50,713 nucleotides of DNA from Eubacterium sp. (GCA_017420535.1 JAFOIV010000089.1:1-50713), one strand, 5' to 3'. Positions 7,426 to 16,275 are shown, numbered from the stretch's first letter. Numbers and translations are program-made. Notes: a model not told the origin generated them from the sequence alone.

Positions 7426-7470
7426 CTGATCATATTCTTTCTGATCATATTCTTTTTTGATCATATATTT
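7426..7470. repeat. Three tandem 15-bp repeats upstream of hslO
   Basis: The unit CTGATCATATTCTTT occurs twice exactly (7426-7440 and 7441-7455) and a third time with changes (7456-7470). Each unit carries the palindrome TGATCA. The array lies between the methyltransferase stop codon and the hslO ribosome site. Confidence 0.85.
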
Positions 7471-7516
7471 CAATTGTAGATCAATACGCTTTCAAAATAT
7501 TATCTCAATTATCAAT

Positions 7517-8428
7517 CTACAATTCCTGATTCATAAATTTTTCCAGATCATCCCAGGACTTTCCGTTTTCTCTGGCAACTACCACTATCCTGTCTGATGC
7601 TTCATCTGGTGTATCTTTTGAAGATGCATCATAAGCATCAATAAAGTTAAGGCCAGCTTCACTTAATAATTCCTTTATCTCTGCTAAAGAGTAGGCTCTC
7701 TGGACATGCACCTCATCATGCCTTTCGTAGAGAGGGACCGAAAAATCACCGTCGGCGCTTTCGTTTACGCTTTCGCTACCGTATGCGCTTTCGCTTACGC
7801 TTACGCTACCGTATGCGTTTTCGCTACCGTATGCATCTTCAATTCCCAGGAATAATGTAAGGTAAAGATTGTTTATCTTCTCTGCTTCATTATAACGGTT
7901 TTCCCAGATAAAGCTTACCTCATCCCTTACCTCTGCTATGGTGCTATCTCCCACAGTCTCTTTATAATAATGCTCGGTATGGAAATCAAAGATAAATAAT
8001 CCCTTAGGGTCCAGATAATTATTTACAAGTTTAAATACCTTAAGCAAGTCATCCTTTTTTGTTATATAATTCAACGAATCACATACAGAATAAATGGCTC
8101 TTACAGTTCCATAAAGTTCAAATTCCCTCATGTCCTGATTAAGATATAGGATTGGTGTCATTTCCTCCATTTCACTCTGGATCATAGAAAGTCTTTCTTC
8201 TGCCACATCCAGCATTTCAGCTGAGTTGTCAATTCCTATCATGTCATAGCCGGCATTAAAAAGTCTCTCTGTCATCTGGCCTGTGCCACATCCTAATTCG
8301 GCAATGATACCATCCTCTATTCCATCCTTCTTTAGGATTGAGCAGATGAAATCCGTCCACTCATCGTATGGAATGTTATCCATCAATTTATCATAAACAA
8401 ATGAAAAATAAGAATAAGAATTATCCAT
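7517..8428 (-). CDS. Class I SAM-dependent methyltransferase
   Basis: A 303-residue cytoplasmic methyltransferase. Motif I is AELGCGTGQMTERL at about 42-55, followed by the acidic strand end GIDNSAEML and the later motif FIFDFHTEHYYKE. The family methylates small molecules or proteins, and the substrate cannot be told from sequence. Residues around 202-231 form a low-complexity insert built from repeats of AYGS with Ser, Glu and Asn. It is encoded by the short repeats at 7753-7835 and probably forms a surface loop. The start overlaps the end of queH by 8 bases, so the two are translated together. Confidence 0.85.
   Translation of the reverse strand: MDNSYSYFSFVYDKLMDNIPYDEWTDFICSILKKDGIEDGIIAELGCGTGQMTERLFNAGYDMIGIDNSAEMLDVAEERLSMIQSEMEEMTPILYLNQDMREFELYGTVRAIYSVCDSLNYITKKDDLLKVFKLVNNYLDPKGLFIFDFHTEHYYKETVGDSTIAEVRDEVSFIWENRYNEAEKINNLYLTLFLGIEDAYGSENAYGSVSVSESAYGSESVNESADGDFSVPLYERHDEVHVQRAYSLAEIKELLSEAGLNFIDAYDASSKDTPDEASDRIVVVARENGKSWDDLEKFMNQEL
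7753..7835. repeat. Short-repeat insert inside the methyltransferase gene
   Basis: The unit GCTACCGTATGCG occurs at 7775-7787, 7805-7817 and 7823-7835 (the last with one change). Stretches of TTTCGCTTACGC type lie between and before them. All units keep the reading frame (periods 30 and 18). The base composition differs visibly from the surrounding gene. Confidence 0.8.
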
Positions 8429-9104
8429 TCTTTTTTATTTCCTCTTTTCTTTCTCTTTCCTGCTTGGAAAAAATGCAACCGCAGTAATTCTGTCTATAGA
8501 GATTATATTCTTCCGAAAGTTCTATGGATCTCTTGTAACCATTTTTCTTCTTAAAATCACTATATAAGAACCTAACGCTAGAATTATTTCCAGATTCATT
8601 CATACCGCCTTGAAGAGATTGATTTTCACTTTCCTCTAACTTCTTTCCGATCTCATTTAGCCATTGGGCATTTTTATAAGGACTTATGGAAAGGGTGGTG
8701 GAGAAATAATCATAACCGTTCTCTTTCGCATATTCAAATGTTTTCTTTAGTCTCATCTCATAACAAAGATAGCATCTCTTTCCTCTTTCAGGAAGATCTT
8801 CTAAGCCCTTTGCCATATCGAAGAAAACCTCCGGGTCGTAACCCCCATCTATGATCTTTACATTATGGGCAAAGTCCGCCTCTTTGGTAAATCTTATCAA
8901 CTCTTCATAACGCTTCATATATTCTTCTTTTTCATCAATGTTTGGATTGTAGAAAAAGATTGTAATTTCAAAGTTATGCTGGCTTAAAACCTCAAGGCAA
9001 TGTGAACTGCAAGGGCAGCAACAGGCATGAAGCAGAAGTTTTTTCTTTTCTTCCTTATCTATTTTTTCTAATTGTTTCGCAAAATGTATATAATAATTTT
9101 CCAT
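8421..9104 (-). CDS. queH: Epoxyqueuosine reductase QueH
   Basis: A 227-residue member of the QueH (formerly DUF208) family, which reduces epoxyqueuosine to queuosine in tRNA and replaces QueG in many anaerobes. The N-terminal PP-loop-like motif LLLHACCCPCSSHC (about 23-36) has the cysteines that bind iron and a 4Fe-4S cluster. More conserved cysteines follow in RCYLCYEMRLKKTFEYA and near the end in YCGC. Length is slightly above the usual because of a Ser/Asn-rich stretch near 175. The window also holds queF, for an earlier step of the same pathway. It is first in an apparent queH-methyltransferase-hslO run. Confidence 0.92.
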   Translation of the reverse strand: MENYYIHFAKQLEKIDKEEKKKLLLHACCCPCSSHCLEVLSQHNFEITIFFYNPNIDEKEEYMKRYEELIRFTKEADFAHNVKIIDGGYDPEVFFDMAKGLEDLPERGKRCYLCYEMRLKKTFEYAKENGYDYFSTTLSISPYKNAQWLNEIGKKLEESENQSLQGGMNESGNNSSVRFLYSDFKKKNGYKRSIELSEEYNLYRQNYCGCIFSKQERERKEEIKKNG

Positions 9105-9197
9105 AAAACGTCCGTGTTTGTATAATTTGTGGGTGACTTTGAGAGTTTATTACTCTTTCCGGTAGCTATTTCCACCATTTTTGTTATTATTTTACAA

Positions 9198-9226
9198 TTG
9201 ACTTTGTTAAAAATATACAATATACT
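9198..9226 (+). promoter_or_regulatory. Sigma-A promoter of the 77-aa gene
   Basis: TTGACT, 17 bases and TATACT: a near-consensus promoter. It gives a leader of about 64 bases before the ATG at 9297. Confidence 0.8.
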
Positions 9227-9296
9227 TTAGTCATGAAAAGATGAAGCAACTATCGTTGCAGTTTATTTTAATACCATTAGGTTAGGGGGCAGGCCT

Positions 9297-9530
9297 ATGA
9301 CAGTGGAACAAGCAGTTAAAAAATATAAGTTGGAACCACTTAATGAATTTATGGCAAAGCAAAAGGCGGAAGAGCTTAATGTTGAATCTGTACTATATTC
9401 CAATGTACAAAAGAACAAATTTGCTTATATCGTTAAAGATGGGGCTCGCGGTTATATGCTTTATAAAGACGAAAAAAGCTTATATACCAAGCTTTACAAA
9501 GGACTTAAGATGATTCCACTTGAGCCATAA
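9297..9530 (+). CDS. Conserved-looking small protein, unknown
   Basis: A soluble 77-residue protein, rich in Lys and Tyr, with no signal peptide or known motif. The evidence that it is real is the near-consensus promoter upstream, the purine-rich ribosome site (TAGGGGGCAGG) and a convergent terminator directly after it. The N-terminus MTVEQAVKKYKLEPLNEFMA looks helical. The second half, from FAYIVKDGARGYMLYKDE, looks like a beta hairpin. Function is not recognised. It stands alone between divergent queH and convergent minus-strand genes. Confidence 0.75.
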   Translation: MTVEQAVKKYKLEPLNEFMAKQKAEELNVESVLYSNVQKNKFAYIVKDGARGYMLYKDEKSLYTKLYKGLKMIPLEP

Positions 9531-9569
9531 CAAACCAGATACACAGCTTTTTTCATATACTTTCCACTT

Positions 9570-9613
9570 CAGACCGGGTATGTACCGCCAATACATATCC
9601 GGTCATCTTTTTA
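9570..9613. terminator. Bidirectional terminator
   Basis: The arms GACCGGGTATGTA and TACATATCCGGTC close on a short loop, and TCTTTTTATT follows on the plus strand. It separates the plus-strand 77-aa gene from the convergent minus-strand membrane protein gene. Confidence 0.85.
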
Positions 9614-9616
9614 TTA

Positions 9617-10168
9617 TCAGATGCTCATCTTATTCTTAAAACGAGACTTTAAGAATGCTAAAAACTTCTCATCGAGATCAAGGATATATACACATTTCTT
9701 CTTTCCATGATCTGCATATACTGCATAGTATTCTACTTCAGGATCTCCCTCTGTGCAGTCAACCTTAATGAGATCAGCCTTGATCTGAAGATCGTTTATA
9801 ACAGATGGATCGTTAGCCTTTTTAATGGCCTGTACTTCTTCTGACTTAATAGTTGAGATAACTTTTCTTTTTTCCTTGGCAAAAATCTTTGCTATTTCAA
9901 TGTCGCCACCAATGTAGATATATTCGAATTCTACCTTTAATCTCTTGGCAAGATAAAAGATAATGATAAATCCTGCTATAACGATTGGAAATAAAAGCGG
10001 ATAAAGGAATACAGTTGCATAAACTCCCACAAGTGTTATCAGCATTACTATTGCAAGTATAAAATACTGTGAATTAGCAGGCTTTCCCTTTACTGCTCTC
10101 TCACAATACTGCTGTTCGCCTACATGGAAAACTGGCTTGTTGTCGATTCCGTTCTCTTGCATTTCCAT
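9617..10168 (-). CDS. Two-helix membrane protein, DUF6106-like
   Basis: A 183-residue protein with two adjacent membrane segments (about 34-55 and 57-74). A soluble C-terminal domain of about 105 residues ends in the basic stretch KSRFKNKM. The layout resembles the uncharacterised DUF6106 proteins of Clostridia (from memory). The ATG overlaps the ispF stop codon as TAATG, so translation is coupled to ispF. No function can be assigned; the coupling may simply reflect a housekeeping operon. Confidence 0.7.
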   Translation of the reverse strand: MEMQENGIDNKPVFHVGEQQYCERAVKGKPANSQYFILAIVMLITLVGVYATVFLYPLLFPIVIAGFIIIFYLAKRLKVEFEYIYIGGDIEIAKIFAKEKRKVISTIKSEEVQAIKKANDPSVINDLQIKADLIKVDCTEGDPEVEYYAVYADHGKKKCVYILDLDEKFLAFLKSRFKNKMSI

Positions 10169-10767
10169 TAATCATTTCCCTCCGTTTTTTCATTTAATCT
10201 TTTCATAGCTGGACAGTTGGCACAACCATGAGACTTTCCATCTGTCTCAGGACTTGCAACTCTTCCAGTCATAATATCTTTATAAGCATAATTATCAACT
10301 GTTTCTAAGAGTGCTATAGCCTGGCAGGCAATTCCCTGTCCCTCACCTGTAAAGCCAAGTCCTTCTTCAGTTGTTGCTTTGATATTAATCCTGTCAATAT
10401 CAAGATAAAGAGCATCAGCGATACGCTGTCTCATTTCTTCAATATAGCCCGCCATCTTAGGGCGCTGTGCAATTATGGTTGCATCTATATTTCCGATGAT
10501 ATAATTCTCTTTATCAAGAATATCTCTTACACATTTGAGCAATTCAATAGAATCTGCTCCCTTATATTTTTCATCTGTATCCGGAAAATGTTTCCCGATA
10601 TCGCCTTTAGCCGCTGCCCCCAGCAGTGCATCCATAATGGCATGTACAAGGCAGTCCGCATCTGAATGTCCCAGAAGTCCTTTCTCATATGGAATCTCAA
10701 CTCCACCAAGAATAAGCTTTCTATCTTCTACTAATCTATGGACATCATAGCCCATTCCTATTCTCAT
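10168..10767 (-). CDS. ispF: 2-C-methyl-D-erythritol 2,4-cyclodiphosphate synthase
   Basis: IspF catalyses the fifth step of the MEP isoprenoid pathway, cyclising CDP-methylerythritol 2-phosphate. The metal-binding GYDVHRL (D8, H10), the [21 protein letters not shown] motif, [10 protein letters not shown] and the [12 protein letters not shown] loop are all present. The catalytic domain fits residues 1-158. The protein continues about 40 residues beyond the usual 155-160, with a Cys-containing tail (HGCANCPAM) that standard IspF lacks. It lies 81 bases after hflX and is coupled to the downstream membrane protein gene. Confidence 0.95.
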   Translation of the reverse strand: MRIGMGYDVHRLVEDRKLILGGVEIPYEKGLLGHSDADCLVHAIMDALLGAAAKGDIGKHFPDTDEKYKGADSIELLKCVRDILDKENYIIGNIDATIIAQRPKMAGYIEEMRQRIADALYLDIDRINIKATTEEGLGFTGEGQGIACQAIALLETVDNYAYKDIMTGRVASPETDGKSHGCANCPAMKRLNEKTEGND

Positions 10768-10848
10768 ATAAATCTCCTTATAATATTCTTTAAACCACTA
10801 TATACTATACAGTAATTAACCGAAAAATTAAAGCTTACTTTCGCACTC

Positions 10849-12111
10849 TTACTTAAGAAGATATTCCAGGCTGCTATCGATAGAACCTGTAATATGGATT
10901 CCTTCCGGAAGATATTCCTCTGATTTCAAATGTCCCTTCTCACGAAGCAGCTGAACCTTTGAAGCCTTATCATAAGGAAGAACCATATCAATATCTACGC
11001 TTCCCTCATGAAGAGTCTCTCTTATCTTTTCAAGAAGAGTATCCACTCCATCCCCTGAAGCAGCAGACATATAGACTGTATCTTCTTTCTTTAAGCCCAG
11101 CTCCTTAAGCGGAAGCTTCTCTTCTATATTTCCATCTAAAAGGTCTATCTTATTAAATGCTGTTACCCTTCTGATCCCTTCGATTCCCAGCTCTCCTAAA
11201 GTTTCATTTACAACCTTAAGCTGGTTTAAAAGATCCGGATCAGAGGCATCTCCAACTATAAGGATAAGGTCTGCATATTCAGCTTCCATAAGGGTTGTAC
11301 GGAAAGCATCCACCAGAAAATGTGGCAGCCTGCGGACAAATCCTACAGTATCGGAAAAAAGCACTTCCTCTCCATCCTCATATTTATATTTTCGGGTTAC
11401 CGGATCAAGAGTCGCAAACAGCTTATCCTCTGAAAGGACTCCAGCATCTGTAAGTCTGTTGAGAAGTGTTGATTTACCTGCATTGGTGTATCCCACTATA
11501 GCTACAGTCTTAATAGAACCTTCAAGTCTCTTCTTTCTGGTATTATGACGGCTTACATCCTTTTCCTTTAACTGACGTCTCAGCTCGCTAATCCTGTTTC
11601 TTATGATTCGTCTGTCAGTCTCTATTTTTTGTTCTCCAGGACCTCTTGTACCTATTCCACCACCAAGACGGGAAAGCTTTTTATAACTTCCTGAAAGATG
11701 TGATAAGGCATAATTCATCTGAGCTATCCCAACCTGTATCTTACCTTCATCAGTTGTGGCATGCAGCGCAAATATATCTAATATAAGCACTGTCCTGTCT
11801 ATACACTTAACTCCTGTGGCCTCGGACAGATAATCTGCCTGAGATGGCGTAAGTTCATCATCACAAATAATGGTATCTGCCCCTGTAGCCTCTACCAAAT
11901 CCTTTAATTCCAATAATTTTCCTGAACCGATATAAGATGCATTATTAAACTTAGGAAGTACCTGTATTATCTCCCCAACTTTCTCGGCTCCTGCAGTATT
12001 AGCCAGTTCTTCTAACTCATCTATGGAATTTCTTATATCTATGTCACTTTCTGTTGAAAGGGCACATTTTACAAGTATTACTTTCTCTTTTTCTTCCTTT
12101 GTCTCGTACAT
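10849..12111 (-). CDS. hflX: Ribosome-associated GTPase HflX
   Basis: A 420-residue GTPase. The N-terminal HflX domain (about 1-185) includes the glycine-rich signature SRLGGGIGTRGPGE. The G domain carries G1 GYTNAGKST (about 207-215), G3 DTVGF, G4 NKID and G5 SAASGDG. HflX splits stalled or hibernating 70S ribosomes and is a stress factor. Length and motifs are normal. It starts the hflX-ispF-membrane protein group. Confidence 0.96.
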   Translation of the reverse strand: MYETKEEKEKVILVKCALSTESDIDIRNSIDELEELANTAGAEKVGEIIQVLPKFNNASYIGSGKLLELKDLVEATGADTIICDDELTPSQADYLSEATGVKCIDRTVLILDIFALHATTDEGKIQVGIAQMNYALSHLSGSYKKLSRLGGGIGTRGPGEQKIETDRRIIRNRISELRRQLKEKDVSRHNTRKKRLEGSIKTVAIVGYTNAGKSTLLNRLTDAGVLSEDKLFATLDPVTRKYKYEDGEEVLFSDTVGFVRRLPHFLVDAFRTTLMEAEYADLILIVGDASDPDLLNQLKVVNETLGELGIEGIRRVTAFNKIDLLDGNIEEKLPLKELGLKKEDTVYMSAASGDGVDTLLEKIRETLHEGSVDIDMVLPYDKASKVQLLREKGHLKSEEYLPEGIHITGSIDSSLEYLLK

Positions 12112-12198
12112 TATTACTACCTTTTATCATTACAATTTCCGGTATCTAACCACTCCCTCTACTATATCAGAATTAACGCAATTTTCATACCTTAAATA

Positions 12199-12228
12199 AT
12201 GACATTTTCCCAGCTGACGTAGTATACT
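12199..12228 (+). promoter_or_regulatory. Putative promoter of the GGDEF gene
   Basis: ATGACA, 18 bases and TATACT on the plus strand, giving a leader of about 65 bases before the ATG at 12300. The -35 box is one base off consensus. Confidence 0.5.
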
Positions 12229-12299
12229 TATATTAAGTTTTCGTAAAATGTATTTGGGTTTAGATACATAATTGTATTTTTATTTATAGGTATAGGCGT

Positions 12300-13385
12300 A
12301 TGATAAAAAAACTGAAAGAAATCTTTTATAAACAGAAAAATTTTGATGACAGAATGTTTTTTATCATTCTTGTTTCTTCCACTGTACTTCTTGCGTTTTC
12401 AACGGTCCTTACCATATATGAAAACATTAGTAAATACGCCATCTACCTTCTTTTGGGTGTTGATGTATGCTGCATAGCTTCATTTATCATTGCCTATGTT
12501 TTTAATGATCTAAAAAAAGCAAAAATACTGCTTTATTTCATTGTTTTATTTATATTCATACCTTTAAGTTATTTCTTTAATGGCGCCCTTATGTCCGGAA
12601 TGCCACTTTATATGCTGGCAGCTACCACTATTATCGTGCCTTCATTATCCGGTAAAAAAAGAATACTCTTATTCCTTACAATATCACTTTATTATGTATC
12701 ACTTATCATCTTGTCCTATTACCTGGCAGGAACCGACATCATATTCATTCCTAAAGTTACCGCGGAATATACGACTTTTGACTATTCAATATCCTTTATA
12801 ATCTGTGGTCTCTTTATATATATCATGATGGCTCTCATATTCAGAGCCTATAATAATGAGCGCGAGAAAAACCTTATGGCCTTACAGGAACTTAAGCGGG
12901 CCTCAACCCACGATGCCTTGACCGGAATATCCAACAGAAGATATCTCTATGATACCCTGGAAGCTATGGGGGATGACGTATTCTCCCACTCCAATTATAT
13001 AGCCATGTTTGATATTGATTACTTTAAAAAGGTAAATGATACCTACGGCCACCAGTTTGGCGACAAGGCTCTTCGCATTGTAGCCGGAGAGATCAAACGT
13101 TTTACAAATGAAGATATCGGCGAGATTGTAGCCAGATATGGCGGAGAAGAATTCATTTATTTCATGCATGCTAAAAATAATGATGAAGCATATAAACGTA
13201 CTGACAAGATAAGATCCAATTGTGAGAAGCTGAAATGGAAAGAAAAAGACACTCCTATTACAATAAGCGGTGGTCTTATCCATTGTTCCGATTACACTGA
13301 TCTTACTCATATGATGTCAGAAGTTGATACCCTTCTCTACAAGGCAAAGTCCTGCGGAAGAAATTGTATCTGTAAAAAACTCTGA
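12300..13385 (+). CDS. Membrane diguanylate cyclase (GGDEF)
   Basis: A 361-residue protein with five or six membrane helices in residues 15-195 and a short linker helix. A GGDEF domain follows (about 205-360). The substrate motif DIDYFKKVNDTYGHQFGDKAL and the active site GGEEF (the catalytically competent variant) are intact, so it probably makes cyclic di-GMP from two GTP. I see no RxxD inhibitory site in the five residues ahead of GGEEF, so product inhibition may be absent. The sensor is purely transmembrane and its ligand is unknown. It is an isolated single gene ended by a bidirectional terminator. Confidence 0.93.
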   Translation: MIKKLKEIFYKQKNFDDRMFFIILVSSTVLLAFSTVLTIYENISKYAIYLLLGVDVCCIASFIIAYVFNDLKKAKILLYFIVLFIFIPLSYFFNGALMSGMPLYMLAATTIIVPSLSGKKRILLFLTISLYYVSLIILSYYLAGTDIIFIPKVTAEYTTFDYSISFIICGLFIYIMMALIFRAYNNEREKNLMALQELKRASTHDALTGISNRRYLYDTLEAMGDDVFSHSNYIAMFDIDYFKKVNDTYGHQFGDKALRIVAGEIKRFTNEDIGEIVARYGGEEFIYFMHAKNNDEAYKRTDKIRSNCEKLKWKEKDTPITISGGLIHCSDYTDLTHMMSEVDTLLYKAKSCGRNCICKKL

Positions 13386-13391
13386 TATATC

Positions 13392-13430
13392 TTAAAAAAA
13401 AGCCATGGCACACGCCATGGCTATTTTAAT
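13392..13430. terminator. Bidirectional terminator
   Basis: The perfect stem GCCATGGC/GCCATGGC around ACAC is flanked by AAAAAAAA on the left and TATTTTAAT on the right. It serves the plus-strand GGDEF gene and the long convergent minus-strand operon. Confidence 0.9.
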
Positions 13431-13440
13431 ATCATCACTC

Positions 13441-14556
13441 TTATAAAGTTATTCCTTTATCATCAGATTTGTCTGAAGAAGCAGCTGGTGCCTTATCATA
13501 CTTTGTTGAAAGTCCTTCAAGAGTTCCATCATCAAATTTCTTAAGCGGCTCTTTTAAGATCTTCTCAAGTCTTTCATCTTCTTCCTTCTGAATCTTCTTT
13601 TTCTTTTCCCACCAGTTTTTACCAATAAGCACTACTACAATACCGCCTGCTACAACGATAAGTGTTATTGAAACCTTATGTTTATTTGATTTCATAACTG
13701 TCTGGGCTTTGCTCTCAGCCATTATCCTGTTTCCGGCAGCTGAAAGACCATATCCAAAAGTCTTAGCCAAATCGTCCTCGCTCCATCTTGAAAGGATATT
13801 TGACTCAATAACTTCAAATGACTCAGCGTCAACTATCTCACCTGTTGCATTTCCTGCTGCTGTATAGAAAGCCTGCTCATTTCCCACATATACAAAGAGA
13901 AGATTACCACCACAGTCTCCGAAAAGATCATCATAAACTTTCTCTTCATAATTGTTGAAACCTTCATATTCTGACTTGGCAGGATAATCATCTACAACAT
14001 AGATAAATGGATAAACACCTGTGTCATTGTAGAACTCTGAAAAACCTGATATAAGATATCTCTCATTTCCTTTATCTATATAAACCTCGCCCTGATATGG
14101 CTTACTTTCATCAAGATAATAACCTTTGCTGGAATCAACAGGTCCGGTATATTTTGTTCTTCCAAGCCCCTGCTTAGAATTATAGCTCTTTCCATTTCCC
14201 TTGGTGCCTCCAAAGGATGCAATAAGAATAAAGATTATAAAAAATAATGCAACTGAAGTAAGACATCCGCCACATCCTGCTGAAGATCCGCCTCTACGTC
14301 TTGATCCACCATAATAAGCAGGTCCCCCGTAATAACCATATGGTCTTCTTGATCCTCTGCTGGATGGTCTGTAATTACTGTAGCTTCTTCCACTGCTGAA
14401 GCTGCTGCCGCCTATACTTCTATGACTTGAACTATGACTGCTGGATCTAAAACTTGATCCTCCAAATGAATGACTTCCTCCAGAGCTTCTGCCTCCTCCG
14501 AATGAATGTGAAGATGATGAATGGCCACCTCCACCACCGCCTATTGAACGTCCCAT
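13441..14556 (-). CDS. TPM-domain-like membrane protein with Gly/Ser/His-rich N-terminus
   Basis: A 371-residue protein. Residues 1-90 are low complexity (Gly, Ser, His, then Arg/Tyr: GGGGGGHSSSSHSFGGG). A hydrophobic segment (about 98-117) leads to an extracytoplasmic domain at about 150-290. That domain resembles a divergent TPM fold (FSEFYNDTGVYPFIYVVDD, GNLLFVYVG). A second membrane helix (about 297-312) and a charged cytoplasmic tail follow. TPM proteins act in photosystem repair or as membrane-associated factors elsewhere; the role here is unknown. Most TPM proteins carry such a Gly/Ser tail at the C-terminus, so the N-terminal position is odd. It is the last gene of the long operon, 23 bases after the DUF308 gene. 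Confidence 0.65.
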   Translation of the reverse strand: MGRSIGGGGGGHSSSSHSFGGGRSSGGSHSFGGSSFRSSSHSSSHRSIGGSSFSSGRSYSNYRPSSRGSRRPYGYYGGPAYYGGSRRRGGSSAGCGGCLTSVALFFIIFILIASFGGTKGNGKSYNSKQGLGRTKYTGPVDSSKGYYLDESKPYQGEVYIDKGNERYLISGFSEFYNDTGVYPFIYVVDDYPAKSEYEGFNNYEEKVYDDLFGDCGGNLLFVYVGNEQAFYTAAGNATGEIVDAESFEVIESNILSRWSEDDLAKTFGYGLSAAGNRIMAESKAQTVMKSNKHKVSITLIVVAGGIVVVLIGKNWWEKKKKIQKEEDERLEKILKEPLKKFDDGTLEGLSTKYDKAPAASSDKSDDKGITL

Positions 14557-14579
14557 TTTAAACCTCCCTGATTAAATAC

Positions 14580-15146
14580 TTATTCTTCCCACACGACGTC
14601 TGATCCGTCGTCAACAAATCTTCCACCCTTATACACCTTATAAGCTGTGTAGATATTTGATACTCCAAGGAATGCCATAACAATTCCTACAATGATAAAT
14701 ACTGCATCTGCCACAGTTCCTGAAAGGAAGAATAATACAAATCCAAGTACTGCTGTTATGATATCATTTGCAATATATTTCATAAAGTCTTTATCTTTTC
14801 CTCTAAGAGCTTTCGCATCAAAGATTCTTAAGATCGCGTTGATCATGATAGTAAGTCCAACGATCATGATAACAAATTTTATCAGGTCTCCTGGATTGGC
14901 AAGGAACATGATTCCTACTGCCAGAAGTATCACTGCAAAAACTACTGCTGATGGTACAAATGCCGCAATAAGCGAAAAGCCAAGAACCACCGCTGCTACA
15001 ATAAAAAATACACCTATAAGCTGAACTGCAAATGCAAGAACCCCAGCTCTCTTAACAATAAAAAGTATTCCAAATAATATCATGAATATTGGAACAATAA
15101 GTGCTTTATTGTCTTTTTTTATAAAATTAATAATATTCTTATCCAT
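14580..15146 (-). CDS. DUF308 (HdeD-like) membrane protein
   Basis: A 188-residue protein with six hydrophobic helices arranged as three similar pairs, which is the DUF308/HdeD pattern (repeated GxxxLxxNP/GDLIKFVIMIVGLTIMINAILRI-type units, the last ending FLGVSNIYTAYK). HdeD of E. coli relates to acid resistance, but most family members have no known function. The ATG lies one base after the stop of the preceding glycerophosphotransferase-like gene, so the two are coupled. The ribosome site lies within the end of that gene. Confidence 0.75.
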   Translation of the reverse strand: MDKNIINFIKKDNKALIVPIFMILFGILFIVKRAGVLAFAVQLIGVFFIVAAVVLGFSLIAAFVPSAVVFAVILLAVGIMFLANPGDLIKFVIMIVGLTIMINAILRIFDAKALRGKDKDFMKYIANDIITAVLGFVLFFLSGTVADAVFIIVGIVMAFLGVSNIYTAYKVYKGGRFVDDGSDVVWEE

Positions 15147-15147
15147 A

Positions 15148-16275
15148 CTATTTTCCTTCCCTTAAGATTCCTATTTCTTTAAGAATACGCATGGTTGCAT
15201 GCCCATCACAGGAACTAAGATATTTCTCTTTAAAAGCATTTAAGCTTTCTTTATCCACCTCATATTTGCCGCTACTAATTATATCATATAATTCATTTTT
15301 ATCTTTAACTATTTTCCCCGGAAATGTCTCAAGGTCATTATAGAACCCTCTTTCCTTCTTATATTCATCATAATCCGGAACATAGAAAAGTGTCGGCTTA
15401 TCATATAAAGAAAAGTCAAATACCACAGAGGAATAATCAGTAATAAGAAGATCTGCCACCGGAAAGATGTCCTCAGTCTTAAGACACATATTATATTCCG
15501 GATAATTCTTTCTTAAATGTGGATGAAGGCTTACACATAAAAACCATTCATCCTGCATACTGTTAAATATATCTACGATCCCGTCTTCAATCCCTATACA
15601 GGTTGGATCTGTAGCATTTCCGGCAAAAGAAGGAGCATAAAGACAAATCTTTTTTCCCTTTGCCTTAGGATATCTGAAATAGAAATTTTCTATCTTCTTA
15701 TCATTCATCCTCTTATTAAAATAAAAGTCTGTTCTGGCAATGCCCGTAGCTTTAACATTTTCTTCCTTCAGTCTGAAGGCTGACTCAAAAAACCGGCTGC
15801 AATAAGGCGATGACACAGTCACAAGATCAAAATTCTTTGTAGGTTCTCCCTTATAGTAAGCAGGTATGTCATCACCGGCATCATACCCCATCTTCTTTAA
15901 GGCTCCTGCCGCATGCCAAAGCTGGATCACTTTGGTCTCTTTTCTCTTATGGCAGGAAGAAACCGGAACAAAATAATTGGTGATAAAGACATATTCCGCC
16001 TCTGCGTATTTCTTCATAAATGTTTTCATGAAACGAAATACCATGGCAGGTTTCATTTTTCTTATATCCCCGGTATAAACCTCCGGTCTGTAACCCAGCT
16101 TCTTCAAGGCCAAATAAACAGGTTTCATCTCACTGGATAAACCCTTCTGGTTTGAATCTGCAAAAAGAATCTTGCCTTTTTTAACCTCTGTATTCTTTTC
16201 ATAATGCTTATATATTGCCGGCAAAACCCCTTGCTGCATAAGCATCTTAAAATAATCTTTTGTTTTTTTATCCAT
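15148..16275 (-). CDS. CDP-glycerol glycerophosphotransferase family protein
   Basis: A 375-residue TagB/TagF-type enzyme that would add glycerol phosphate (or a related polyol phosphate) from a CDP donor to a surface polymer at the inner membrane face. Family motifs are IQLWHAAGALKKMGYD (catalytic His), LICLYAPSF-like strand KICLYAPSF, LLITDYSSVVFDFSLYDKP and the end motif YLSSCDGHATMRI. It has one domain and no leading glycosyltransferase. It sits in the middle of an operon between a TPR protein and DUF308, far from the other transferase at 46927-49413. Confidence 0.88.
   Translation of the reverse strand: MDKKTKDYFKMLMQQGVLPAIYKHYEKNTEVKKGKILFADSNQKGLSSEMKPVYLALKKLGYRPEVYTGDIRKMKPAMVFRFMKTFMKKYAEAEYVFITNYFVPVSSCHKRKETKVIQLWHAAGALKKMGYDAGDDIPAYYKGEPTKNFDLVTVSSPYCSRFFESAFRLKEENVKATGIARTDFYFNKRMNDKKIENFYFRYPKAKGKKICLYAPSFAGNATDPTCIGIEDGIVDIFNSMQDEWFLCVSLHPHLRKNYPEYNMCLKTEDIFPVADLLITDYSSVVFDFSLYDKPTLFYVPDYDEYKKERGFYNDLETFPGKIVKDKNELYDIISSGKYEVDKESLNAFKEKYLSSCDGHATMRILKEIGILREGK

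Noticed and set aside
12903-13310. Reading frame on the minus strand inside the GGDEF gene
   Set aside because: It lies entirely opposite a conserved GGDEF domain, has no ribosome site and shows no protein-like pattern.
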